Source of the DNA: Rhodanobacteraceae bacterium
GTDB lineage: Bacteria > Pseudomonadota > Gammaproteobacteria > Xanthomonadales > SZUA-5
NCBI GenBank assembly: GCA_024234055.1
Contig: JACKOW010000002.1
Coordinates: 62,001-126,000 of the forward strand
DNA length: 64,000 nucleotides
Direction: 5' to 3'
Shown here: positions 25,945 to 34,814 of the stretch, piece after piece
Layout: each line of letters begins with the position of its first letter
Position numbering within the stretch: position 1 is the stretch's first letter
Notes under the pieces: model-generated
The model's database searches: none
Told to the model about the DNA's origin: nothing
What the model saw: the letters and a program-made list of their open reading frames with translations, nothing else
Made by a program: the position numbers and the translations under genes

Positions 25945-26954
25945 CAGGCGTTCTGCGAGCGCGCGTCGAGCATGCGCGCCGCTTCCAGCAGCGCTGCCCG
26001 CAGCGAGCCCGGATCTGCCCTGCCGGTGCCGGCCAGATCCAGTGCCGTGCCGTGATCGACCGAGGTGCGCACGAAGGGCAGGCCGAGCGTCACGTTGACG
26101 GCACTGCCGAAGCCAGCAAACTTGAGCACGGGCAGCCCCTGGTCGTGATACATGGCGAGATAGGCGTCGGTGTGCGCCAGTCGATTGGGTGCAAAAGCGG
26201 TATCGGCCGGAAGCGGTCCATCCAGCTGCATGCCCTCTGCGCGCAGCTTGCGCAGCAGCGGTTCGATCACTTGCTGCTCCTCCAGACCCAGATGCCCGTC
26301 CTCGCCCGCGTGCGGATTCAGACCGAGCACGGCAATGCGTGGCGCCGGGATGCCGTAATCGCGGCGCAGACCCTGCTCCAGCACGCGCAGACAGCGTTCC
26401 AGCATGTCCGGCGCGATGGCGTCGGCGACGGCACGCAGCGGCAAATGGGTGGTCGCCAGCGCCACCCGCAAGGCCGGCCGGGTGCCATCGCCGGGCGCCA
26501 CCAGCATCATCACCACATGCTCGGTGCCGGCCAGAGCCTGAAAATACTCGGTATGGCCCGAGAACGGATGCTGCTCGCTGTCAAGCACACTCTTCTGCAC
26601 CGGCGCGGTGACAATCGCATCGAAGCGGCCATGCAAGGCCCCGTCGGCGGCGGTGCGCAGCATGGACAGCGTCGCTGCAGCATTGTCGGGATCAAGCTGC
26701 CCCGGCGTGGCCGCGCGCGCCAGTGCTGTCGACACCAGGGCCAGATGCCCGGCCGGCAGCGACTCGCGCTCGGTCGGCTCATCTTCCACCAGTGTCAACG
26801 GCAGACCCAGACGTGCCGCGGCGCCGTGCAGACAGCGTCGATCGGCAATGGCCACCACGCGAAAGGGCCAGGCTTGCTGAGCAATACGCACCAGCAATTC
26901 CGGCCCTATCCCCGCGGGTTCACCCGCCGTCAGCGCGATCCGATGTGTCTTCAT
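25944..26954 (-). CDS. pdxA: 4-hydroxythreonine-4-phosphate dehydrogenase PdxA
   Basis: A 336-aa NAD-dependent enzyme of pyridoxal 5'-phosphate synthesis (DXP-dependent route). It has the family start ALTAGEPAGIGPEL, substrate loop SGHTEYF, metal-ligand histidines in ATTHLPLRAV, NPHAGEDGHLG and MYHDQGLPVLKF, and the C-terminal SVDHGTALDLAGTG. The start is ATG 26954 (MKTHRIAL); the upstream alternative at 26972 adds six residues. It sits between surA and rsmA as in E. coli and its stop overlaps the rsmA start. Confidence 0.96.
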   Translation of the reverse strand: MKTHRIALTAGEPAGIGPELLVRIAQQAWPFRVVAIADRRCLHGAAARLGLPLTLVEDEPTERESLPAGHLALVSTALARAATPGQLDPDNAAATLSMLRTAADGALHGRFDAIVTAPVQKSVLDSEQHPFSGHTEYFQALAGTEHVVMMLVAPGDGTRPALRVALATTHLPLRAVADAIAPDMLERCLRVLEQGLRRDYGIPAPRIAVLGLNPHAGEDGHLGLEEQQVIEPLLRKLRAEGMQLDGPLPADTAFAPNRLAHTDAYLAMYHDQGLPVLKFAGFGSAVNVTLGLPFVRTSVDHGTALDLAGTGRADPGSLRAALLEAARMLDARSQNA

Positions 26955-26983
26955 GTCGCCACTGGCCGGCACTGACCCGCTGA

Positions 26984-28280
26984 TCAGGATTTGGCCAGTC
27001 GATAGTCGATATAGGCTTCACCACGCAGCTGGCGCAGGAACTGCTCGTACGCCTCTTCGCCCTTGCGCATGCGCAGACTTTCCATCATCTGGCCACGCAC
27101 ATAGAACTCGGTACGATCAGCCTGACGGGTACCGGTGCGCTTGACGATCAGCCAGCCGGTCGCTTCGCGGAAGGGACGGCTGTACTCGCCATCCTTGAGC
27201 GTGGTGATCAACTCGGAGAATTCCGGATCCAGTCCTTCCAGCGGAAACCAGCCGATTTCCCCACCCAGCGGTGCGGTCGCATCGTCGTCCGACTGCTCCT
27301 TGGCCAGCTTTTCGAAATCCTCGCCACGCTGCAATCGATCGTAGATGGCATCGATCTCGCGCTTGGCCTCAGCCTCGGTCTGCAGTTCGGTAATCCGGAC
27401 CACGATCTTGCGCGCATTGAATTCGGTGACCACGATCTTGCTGGTTTCGCGGCGGTCGGTGAGCTTGATCAGATAGAAGCCACTGGGCGTACGCATCGGT
27501 TGAGAAACATCGCCAATGTTCATGCCCGCCACCAGATCGGCGAAGGACGGCGGTACCTGGTCGTAGCGTCGCCAGCCCAGATCGCCACCTTCCAGCGCCT
27601 GACCGGCATCCGAATAACGGATGGCTGCCGCGGTGAAATCAATGCTGCCTTCGTCAATGAGCTTCTTCACGCCCTCGGCCTTGGTGCGTGCGGTGTCGAC
27701 CTGCTCCGGGCTGGCACCATCGGGAACACCGATCAGCAGCACCGACAAGCGCACTTCACCCTTGCGCGCGGTGCTGCTGGCCAACGCAATTTCCAACTCC
27801 GAGGGACTGACATCGGAACGCGATTCGATCACGCGCTGACGCAGCTTCTGCACCATCAAGTTCATCGTGCATGGTGCGACGGAACTCGGCCAGCGAGAAT
27901 CCGTCCTGCAAGAGCTGCTGCTGCAGCTGGTTGAAGTCGATCTTGTTCTGGCGAAGGATTCGGGTGATGGCGTCGTCAACTTCGGTGTCGGTCACCTTCA
28001 CACCGGTGGCTTCGGCGCGCTGCAACTGCAGCCGCACCAGCGTCAGGCGTTCCAGCACCTGACGTTCGAGCACATCATTGGGCGGCAGCTGGTTCTCGCG
28101 ACCGGCGTACTGACGGCGAATGCCGGACAAAGCCTGATCGAGTTCGCTGCGCAGGATGATGTCCTCATCGACCACGGCCACGATCTTGTCCACCGGGGTC
28201 AGCGTGGACTGCGCGCGGACCTCCGACGCACTCGCGAAAACTGCCAAAAAACCCAAAAAAATCAGTGCTTTGAACTTCAT
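26984..28280 (-). CDS. surA: periplasmic chaperone/peptidyl-prolyl isomerase SurA (frameshifted)
   Basis: SurA escorts outer-membrane proteins to the Bam complex. From ATG 28280 the first frame gives a signal peptide (MKFKALIFLGFLAVFASASE) and the N-terminal chaperone domain up to EFRRTMHDEL. The protein then continues in another frame (MVQKLRQRVIESRSDVSPSE) through two parvulin domains (SDAGQALEGGDLGWRRYDQV and APLGGEIGWFPLEGLDPEFS) to 26984. The break is at GAACTTGATGG near 27860, where removing one T restores one frame of about 431 residues. Loss of SurA would impair the outer membrane, so a sequence error is a strong alternative. The start overlaps the lptD stop as ATGA, and pdxA follows 30 bp after its stop. 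Confidence 0.9.
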
Positions 28281-30616
28281 TCCGAGATGCCCCCGAAAGG
28301 CTGATAACCGAGAATAGCACGGCGCAGGAAGTCGCCCGTATCGCGTCCCAGAGAGCCAAGTCCAGTCAGCTCGAACTCCAGGAAGACTGCGTTGCGGCGC
28401 TCTGTACCTATGCCACGAAGATAATTCCTTGAAAGCAAACGTACGCTGTAGCAGCAGTTGATGTATTCGAATCCGGCCACTGCTTCGAGCGTGGTGCGCT
28501 CGCGCAATGAGTAGTTCCAGCGAAACACGGCTCGCCAGTTGTCGTTGATCGGAATCAGCGCCGAGACATCAGCCTGCTCCAATTGGTCCGGACGATAGCG
28601 ATAGCCCAGATTCAGCAAACCCTGGTCGCCGAATCGCTTCTGCAGCCGAAGCGCGCCGAAATCGGTGCGATCGGTCTCCGGGTCATAACGCAGACCACCG
28701 GTGATCGACCAGGTTCCGCTCAGGCGCGCCCGCACTTCAGCCACATAAGCGGAGCGCTGGCGATCGTCAACGATTCCGGCCGCCAGTTCATCGGGCAGAT
28801 AGACCGTCGGCGCATCAAAGTAGTAGACCTGACCCAGGCTGAACGCTGCACGTTCATTGCCGAGCTCATCGTCCAGCAGTCGCGAGGTCACGGCCAGCGT
28901 CAGCTGATTGGCGTCCGCCTGACGATCGGCGCCGGTGTAGCGGTTTTCCCGGAACAGCTGGTTGAAGCTGAAATCCAGCGGTGCCGTATCGAAGACCGGA
29001 ATGGCGCTCTGATCGCGCTCGGGCACGTACAGATAGTACAGCCGGGGCTCCAGCGTTTGGCGCAAACCGTTGAAACCAAAGGCATTTGGGCGCTCGAAGA
29101 TCAGGCCACTGTCGAGGCTGAAGATGGGTGTGGTCCGATCGATGCTATCGGCACAGCTGCCATCGAGACGACAGGGACTGTTGGCAGGCAGATGCCGATC
29201 GAGCTCATAGCTGGTGTGCCTGAGGGTGCTGCGCAGGCGCAGATGGCCAAAGCTAGGCTGCCACTCGTAGCCGAGATACGGCGCCAGATCCAGACGTCGG
29301 CCTTCGGCAGACTGGGTGCTGATGCAGCCGCCGCTGCCGTCATCAACGCAGAAGCTGTCGCGACTGAAGTTCACCCACTCGCTCTGGACGCCATAGCGCC
29401 AGCCACCGCGGCGATCATTGAAATTCAGCGCAGCGCGCGGCAATCGCTTGTAGGGATCGGCCTGAAAGCGTTCTTCCACATCCGGCAGGATCAGTTCGTA
29501 CTCGTCGGCCAGCAGACTCCAGTTCCAGTTGCGACCACCGCCAGAGAGCTGCGCCAGACTGGACAGGACCGAGGTCGACGAGGTGTTCAGCGAATCGCCC
29601 AGGTCGACGAAGTAGCGATCGTCCGAAACATGATTGATGTCGGCGTCCAGGCGCAGGCCCGGCAGCAGTACCCCGTTGTGGCGCAGGCGCAGACGCTCAC
29701 GATCGCGATCCAGCAGCTTGTCGTTGGGCAGCCACTCGCCGTCGATCAGGCCGCTACCGCCGCTGTAGAGATAACGAAACTCGCCACCGGCCTGCACGCC
29801 ACGATCACTGATCAGGCGCGGCGTCAGGGTGGCATCGTAGTTCGGCGCCAGATTCCAGTACCAGGGTGCGGCAAAGTCCAGTCCATCGCTGCCGAATCCC
29901 AGCTTTGGCGCCAGAAAGCCAGTCTTGCGCCGATCATCGATGGGAAAGCTGGCATAGGGCGAATACAGGATCGGAATTCCGCCCACCCGGACCTTGAAAT
30001 CGCGGGCCTTGGCCTGACCTGCCTCGTTGTCGATATCCAGGCTGCTGGCCTCGATCTGCCAGGCCGGATCTTCGCCCGGGCAGGCAGTGTAGGTCACCTG
30101 TTCCAGATGGGTCTGCTTGCCCCCGGTGGTGCGCACCTCGCTGGCCCGTCCCTGCCCGCGCAGCGCTTTCAGCGCATAGCGCACATCGCTGAGCTCGGTG
30201 CTGTCCTTGCCCAGATCGGCACGGGCCTCATTGGCATAGAAAGCGTTGGTGGCGTCTTCATAGCGCACCGCCCCCTTCGCCAGCGCGCTGTCCTTCTGGA
30301 TGTCGTACTCGATGCTCTCGGCCTGCAGGCGCTGATCGGCGCGGATGGCGCGGGCATTCCCGGTGAGCGTCATGTTCTGCCCATCGACACCCTCCAGCCG
30401 ATCACCGCTGAGTTCGGTGTTCGCGGCAGCCCGGGCAGCCGCATCAACGGTTTCGCTGTCCAGCGCCTTAGGCTGACCGCTGCAGACCCAGGTCTGGCCG
30501 TCGCGCACACAGTGCCAGGGGTCTACCGGGCACAGCTCGGCGCCCAGCGCGGCGGACAAGGGCGTCATCGCCACTCCCAGCAGCAGCCAGCGCGATGGTC
30601 GTTTCGATTGGATCAT
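28277..30616 (-). CDS. lptD: LPS-assembly outer-membrane protein LptD
   Basis: A 779-aa outer-membrane barrel that inserts lipopolysaccharide into the outer leaflet. The start at ATG 30616 (MIQSKRPSRWLLLGVAMTPL) gives a signal peptide. The N-terminal OstA-like beta-jellyroll (about residues 60-200) carries the usual repeated GNA.I..D segments (MTLTGNARAIRADQRLQAES), and the barrel runs to the C-terminus. Three cysteines near the mature N-terminus (CPVDPWHCVRDGQTWVC) fit the disulfide-dependent maturation of LptD. The gene heads the lptD-surA-pdxA-rsmA operon. The 310 bp upstream to the divergent gene at 30926 should hold promoters for both; no clear box was seen. Confidence 0.95.
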   Translation of the reverse strand: MIQSKRPSRWLLLGVAMTPLSAALGAELCPVDPWHCVRDGQTWVCSGQPKALDSETVDAAARAAANTELSGDRLEGVDGQNMTLTGNARAIRADQRLQAESIEYDIQKDSALAKGAVRYEDATNAFYANEARADLGKDSTELSDVRYALKALRGQGRASEVRTTGGKQTHLEQVTYTACPGEDPAWQIEASSLDIDNEAGQAKARDFKVRVGGIPILYSPYASFPIDDRRKTGFLAPKLGFGSDGLDFAAPWYWNLAPNYDATLTPRLISDRGVQAGGEFRYLYSGGSGLIDGEWLPNDKLLDRDRERLRLRHNGVLLPGLRLDADINHVSDDRYFVDLGDSLNTSSTSVLSSLAQLSGGGRNWNWSLLADEYELILPDVEERFQADPYKRLPRAALNFNDRRGGWRYGVQSEWVNFSRDSFCVDDGSGGCISTQSAEGRRLDLAPYLGYEWQPSFGHLRLRSTLRHTSYELDRHLPANSPCRLDGSCADSIDRTTPIFSLDSGLIFERPNAFGFNGLRQTLEPRLYYLYVPERDQSAIPVFDTAPLDFSFNQLFRENRYTGADRQADANQLTLAVTSRLLDDELGNERAAFSLGQVYYFDAPTVYLPDELAAGIVDDRQRSAYVAEVRARLSGTWSITGGLRYDPETDRTDFGALRLQKRFGDQGLLNLGYRYRPDQLEQADVSALIPINDNWRAVFRWNYSLRERTTLEAVAGFEYINCCYSVRLLSRNYLRGIGTERRNAVFLEFELTGLGSLGRDTGDFLRRAILGYQPFGGISE

Positions 30617-30925
30617 CCGCAGTTCCATCAACATGCCATTGGACAGGTATGCGGCCGTGGGGGCCGCCGCAGCCGCGTACGATGGCATAGGCAGGCCGTT
30701 GACGAAAGGCGCAGATGCGGATTGGCCCGAACCATGACCGTCGGGATCAGCGGATCGATCTGCCGCGCGGCGGATGCCTAGGCGCTCTGGCCGTCGCCCG
30801 GGAGATCACGTAGACTTGATGTCACAGTTGTTGTCAATACGACCCGGCGCTCTCGCCGGGGTGGCGATGGCAATGACTGGATGCAACTCCCCATCTGCAA
30901 ACCCGCCGCATACCGGAGCCCGTTC

Positions 30926-31276
30926 ATGCACCGCTGGCATGTCCTCCTGCTGTCTGCCTTGACCCTCTGCGCGCTGACGATCTCCACCGCACGGGCCGCC
31001 ACGGACCCTGACGAAGCGTGGATCGAACGCTACATGTCGGCGCCTGGCCACTCGGCCACGGTCACCGGGATCCGCAGCGGCTACCGGATCAGCTGGTCCG
31101 AGCTCAGCCAGTTCAAGGGCGTCAAGGTCAAGGTGCAAACCGACACCGGCCGCACCCATCGCGGCCGCATCGAGAGTGTCGATGACCAATCCTTGCTGCT
31201 GCGGGCGGAACTGCACGGCGGTTACGCCGAACTGGCGCTGCGTCGCAATCAAGTCGCCAGTACCGAGTTGGAGTAA
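30926..31276 (+). CDS. small exported hypothetical protein
   Basis: A 116-aa protein with a clear signal peptide (MHRWHVLLLSALTLCALTIS, cleavage near ARA). The mature part (about 95 residues) has the segment ISWSELSQFKGVKVKVQT followed by TGRTHRGRIESVDDQSLLLR. This resembles a small beta-barrel that lines a ligand or RNA-like surface, but I recognise no family. It ends 3 bp before the next gene, so the two form a small operon. The start MHRW is preferred over the in-frame upstream ATG because it begins the signal peptide. Confidence 0.75.
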   Translation: MHRWHVLLLSALTLCALTISTARAATDPDEAWIERYMSAPGHSATVTGIRSGYRISWSELSQFKGVKVKVQTDTGRTHRGRIESVDDQSLLLRAELHGGYAELALRRNQVASTELE

Positions 31277-31279
31277 GCC

Positions 31280-32374
31280 ATGAATCTCGGATCCTTCACC
31301 TTCTGGTATCTGGTGATCTTCGTTCTGGTGGTGTGGATGGCGCTGCGCGTGGGCCGCAGCAGCTCCACGATGGGCGCCATGACCTTCATCTTCTGGCCGA
31401 TCGCAGTGGTTCCGCTATTCACCAACTGGGGCGATCGCGACAGCGACATCCGCATTCCCTTCGTGCTGACCGCTCTGGCGTCGCTGATGCTGATCTACAA
31501 CACCCACAAGGCAGCCGACCAGTTGGCGTTGAACATGGATGCGGACGACATCGCCTACCTGCGTGAGCACGACCCGGAAACTGCCGCCATGATCGAGAAA
31601 CGCCAGGTAGCCATGGGCATGACCCTGGAGTTCGAAGACGAGCCGGCGGGCAACGCGGGACGCATCGTCGCCACGTCGGTCGCCAATACACGCAGCGGCA
31701 GTGCGGCGGCCGAAGAGATGCAATTCGCCGCAGCGCCAGCCCAGATTCGACAGATCCCGCTCAACGAGCTGCGCTTCCGCCGCAGCCTGGTGCGGCTGGC
31801 CCCGGCCTTCGCCACCCTGCAGATTCCCGAACACTTCCGCTTCGTCTCTGCCCAGCAACTGGGCACGCTGGCCGAGATTCGCGGCGTGACCGTGGATCCG
31901 CACAGTCTGGGCTGGGTCGTCCACGAGCGCGTCGATCTGCGCTCATCAGACTTCTGGTACGTGGACGTGCAGTTTCATGAATGCGGCCATCTCGCGCCGC
32001 CCGCTGGCGGCAGCAGCCTGACCGAGCTCAACGCCGACGACGACCAGTTGCACTGGGATCCGACAATCGCTGCCGCCAGCTGGACCAGCACCGGGACGAA
32101 TGCCGCACTGGTCGAACGGAGCGTGGTCAGACTGCTGCGCCATGGTGCGCTGGTATTCAAGGCCGGCGATCTGACGCCCGGACAGCGTGAACTCGGCCTT
32201 CGGGCGACGCGCCTGCTTGCACTGCGCGCCCAGCCGGACCCGGGCTGGCAACATGCCGAGTTCATCGGTGACGCCTCGGCACAGACGCTGGCCAGCTGGG
32301 TGCAGGCGTACGTCGGCACGTCCTCGAATACGGCGAATGCCGAAGCGTTCGAGAGCACGGATCAACGCGGCTAG
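31280..32374 (+). CDS. membrane-anchored hypothetical protein (weak DUF2167-like resemblance)
   Basis: A 364-aa protein with two N-terminal membrane segments (FTFWYLVIFVLVVWMAL and IPFVLTALASLMLIYNT) and a large soluble part. The segment LQIPEHFRFVSAQQLGTL then LGWVVHERVDLRS and FWYVDVQFHECGHL is loosely like the start of DUF2167 proteins, but the match is weak and I do not rely on it. It follows the small exported protein after 3 bp, suggesting joint function at the envelope. A function cannot be given. Confidence 0.75.
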   Translation: MNLGSFTFWYLVIFVLVVWMALRVGRSSSTMGAMTFIFWPIAVVPLFTNWGDRDSDIRIPFVLTALASLMLIYNTHKAADQLALNMDADDIAYLREHDPETAAMIEKRQVAMGMTLEFEDEPAGNAGRIVATSVANTRSGSAAAEEMQFAAAPAQIRQIPLNELRFRRSLVRLAPAFATLQIPEHFRFVSAQQLGTLAEIRGVTVDPHSLGWVVHERVDLRSSDFWYVDVQFHECGHLAPPAGGSSLTELNADDDQLHWDPTIAAASWTSTGTNAALVERSVVRLLRHGALVFKAGDLTPGQRELGLRATRLLALRAQPDPGWQHAEFIGDASAQTLASWVQAYVGTSSNTANAEAFESTDQRG

Positions 32375-32401
32375 CCGACCTCACCAAGAATGTCGTAAAC
32401 C

Positions 32402-32628
32402 GCTGATTTCATAACTGCAAAAAAGGGGGCAGGGGACCGACCTCGACGCATGATCTGACCGTGCTGCGGCGTGCCCCACTTCCCCTCGCCCGAGTTTGTT
32501 GCGGGAACAAGCGCACTGCCAGGGGCGACCGGGACTCTCAGCAGACAGATCGCAGGTCATTGATTTTACAAGCTGGAAGAAGTGAAGGGTGCAGGGGACG
32601 CACCTCGCCGCACGATCTGTCCGTGACG
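32402..32628. repeat. direct duplication of about 65 bp upstream of the LTA-synthase-like gene
   Basis: CTGATTTCATAACTGCAAAA through GGGGACCGACCTCGACGC (32402-32464) is repeated in diverged form at 32560-32625 (TGATTTTACAAGCTGG through GGGGACGCACCTCGCC). The gap 32375-32840 has no other gene. The right part (32638-32680) is C-rich low-complexity sequence of the CCCCTGACCCCTGCCCC type. Confidence 0.65.
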
Positions 32629-32840
32629 CACGGCCCTGCCCCCTGACCCCCTGACCCCTGCCCCTCGCCCCTTCTGCCCTCCGCTGCCCCTCGTTCGCCT
32701 CAAACCATCGCACCACCCGGCACGCTCGCACCCCCGCAACATTGCCATACCATTGCCTAACGCAAATTTGACCCGCAGCTAACCTTGGCACAATCCGCGT
32801 GTGCTCCACTGGCGCTTCAATTCCACGAAGCGCGTCAGGC

Positions 32841-34814
32841 ATGCGATTGATTCAAACCTTCTACCGCTGGTTCGCCAGCGGCCCCTACCGCGCGGTTCTT
32901 GGCCTGACACTGGTCTATGTGCTGTTCAACGCCGCCGTGCGCATCGGGCTGGCGCTGTACAACGGCGATGCCAGCGTGTTCTGGTCCGGGCGGATCGTGG
33001 GCGCCATGCTGATCGGCGCCGTGTTCGACATTGGCATGGCCGGCTTCATGATGTTGCCGATGCTGCTGTTGTTGCTGACGCTGCGACATACGCCCGGCCC
33101 ACGTGATGGCGGCTTCGGCCGTCGCTTCATCCGTTTCAGCTTGTTGCCTTTTGCCGGGCTGCTGGTCTTCGTCGCCGCGGCCGAATTCGTGTTCTGGAAC
33201 GAATTCGCCTCGCGCTTCAACTTCATCGCGGTCGACTATCTGGTCTACACCAATGAGGTCATCGGCAATATCCGCGAGAGCTATCCCATGCCGCTGCTGC
33301 TGTCGGCCGTGGCCATCATCACGCTGTTGTTCTGGCGCCTGATCCTGCGCTGGATCGGCGCCCCCCTGCGCGAGGCTGCGCCGCGCTTTGGCGGCCGTCT
33401 GGCGCGCACGCTGGTCTGGATGTTGTTGCCGGTCACGGCCTACGCCTTGCTCGACGATAGTTACAAGGAGTACTCGAACGACGCCCAGGCCAATGAGCTC
33501 GCCGGCAACGGTACCTTCGACTTCTTCCATGCCTACCAGTCCAACTCCATCGACTACGAGCGTTTCTATCGAACGCTGCCGCAGACGCAGGCGCTGAGCG
33601 GCGTTCGGGCGGCGCTGAACATCGAGGGACCGCCGCTGACGCCCTTTGACCTGCGACGCGAGGTGCAACCCGCCGGCCCGCAGAAGGACTGGAATGTGGT
33701 GCTGGTGTCGATCGAGAGCCTGAGCGCCAGCTATCTGGCGCACTTTGGCAATACCGAAGGGCTGACACCCAATCTTGACCGGATGGCCGATGAAGGCTTG
33801 CTGTTCAAGCAGCTCTACGCCACCGGCACGCGCACGGTGCGCGGACTGGAAGCGCTGACGCTGTCGGTGCCGCCGACGCCGGGCCACTCCATCGTCAAGC
33901 GCCCCAACAACGACAAGCTCTACAGTCTGGGTTCGGTCTTTGCCCAGCAGGGCTACACGCCCATGTACATCTACGGCGGCTATTCCTATTTCGACAACAT
34001 GCAGGCCTTTTTCAGCGGCAACGGCTACCGGGTCCATGACCGCACCGAACTGGCGCCTGAGGACATCCATTTCCAGAACATCTGGGGGGTTTGCGACGAG
34101 GATCTGTTCACCCTCGCGCTGCGCGAGATCGACAAGGAAGCAACCGCCGGGCGACGCTTCTTTGCGCACATCATGACGGTCTCGAACCATCGCCCATACA
34201 CCTACCCGGAAGGGCGTATCGACATCCCCAGCAAGACCGGGCGCGAAGGCGGTGTCAAATACACCGACTGGGCCATCGGCGACTTCGTCGAGCGCGCACG
34301 CAGCAAGCCCTGGTTTGACCATACCTTGTTCATTTTCGTCGCCGATCACACCCATCGTGGCCGCGGCAAGATGGATCTGCCGCCACGCAACTATCTGATT
34401 CCCATGGTGATCTGGGCGCCGAGCAAGATCGCCCCCGGCACCGTCGAGCATATTGCCTCGCAGATCGATGTGGCGCCGACCATCCTCGGCCTGATGAACG
34501 TGCCTTATGAGTCACGCTTCTTCGGCAGCGACATGCTCAGCCCCGACGCCCCGCAGCGCGCTTTGCTGGCCAACTACCAGACAGTCGGTTGGTACCAGGA
34601 CGGGCGTGTGATCGAACTCAAGCCCAATGCCCGCACCCGGGTCGTCGACGCAGCGACCGGCGTCGAACAGCCAGAAGACGAGGCCTCGGAGCGCATGACC
34701 AATGAGGCCATCAGCTACTACCAGGTAGCCAGCGAAGCCTTTGGCAGCGGCGCCATGCGCCTCGACGCACCCATTCGAAACACCCCTCTGGCCGGAGCAG
34801 CCGATGCCCAGTGA
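32841..34814 (+). CDS. LTA synthase family membrane phosphotransferase/sulfatase-fold protein
   Basis: A 657-aa protein with about five N-terminal membrane helices (AVLGLTLVYVLFNAAVRIGL through ALLDD near residue 210) and a periplasmic sulfatase-fold domain (about 285-610). Catalytic features are visible: metal-binding Glu in VVLVSIESLSASY, the nucleophile region ATGTRTVRGLEAL with a Thr, and the metal ligands in FVADHTHRGRGK. LtaS-type enzymes move glycerophosphate; Gram-negative relatives include OpgB, which decorates periplasmic glucans. The start is ATG 32841 (MRLIQTFYRWF). Its last 11 nt overlap the Omp85-type gene, so the two are likely translated together. The substrate here is unknown. 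Confidence 0.88.
   Translation: MRLIQTFYRWFASGPYRAVLGLTLVYVLFNAAVRIGLALYNGDASVFWSGRIVGAMLIGAVFDIGMAGFMMLPMLLLLLTLRHTPGPRDGGFGRRFIRFSLLPFAGLLVFVAAAEFVFWNEFASRFNFIAVDYLVYTNEVIGNIRESYPMPLLLSAVAIITLLFWRLILRWIGAPLREAAPRFGGRLARTLVWMLLPVTAYALLDDSYKEYSNDAQANELAGNGTFDFFHAYQSNSIDYERFYRTLPQTQALSGVRAALNIEGPPLTPFDLRREVQPAGPQKDWNVVLVSIESLSASYLAHFGNTEGLTPNLDRMADEGLLFKQLYATGTRTVRGLEALTLSVPPTPGHSIVKRPNNDKLYSLGSVFAQQGYTPMYIYGGYSYFDNMQAFFSGNGYRVHDRTELAPEDIHFQNIWGVCDEDLFTLALREIDKEATAGRRFFAHIMTVSNHRPYTYPEGRIDIPSKTGREGGVKYTDWAIGDFVERARSKPWFDHTLFIFVADHTHRGRGKMDLPPRNYLIPMVIWAPSKIAPGTVEHIASQIDVAPTILGLMNVPYESRFFGSDMLSPDAPQRALLANYQTVGWYQDGRVIELKPNARTRVVDAATGVEQPEDEASERMTNEAISYYQVASEAFGSGAMRLDAPIRNTPLAGAADAQ

Noticed and set aside
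28583..30781. Long plus-strand open frame over lptD
   Set aside because: It is antisense to lptD and shows no recognisable domain.
32835..34451. Long minus-strand open frame over the LTA-synthase-like gene
   Set aside because: Antisense shadow; the plus strand carries the sulfatase-fold motifs.
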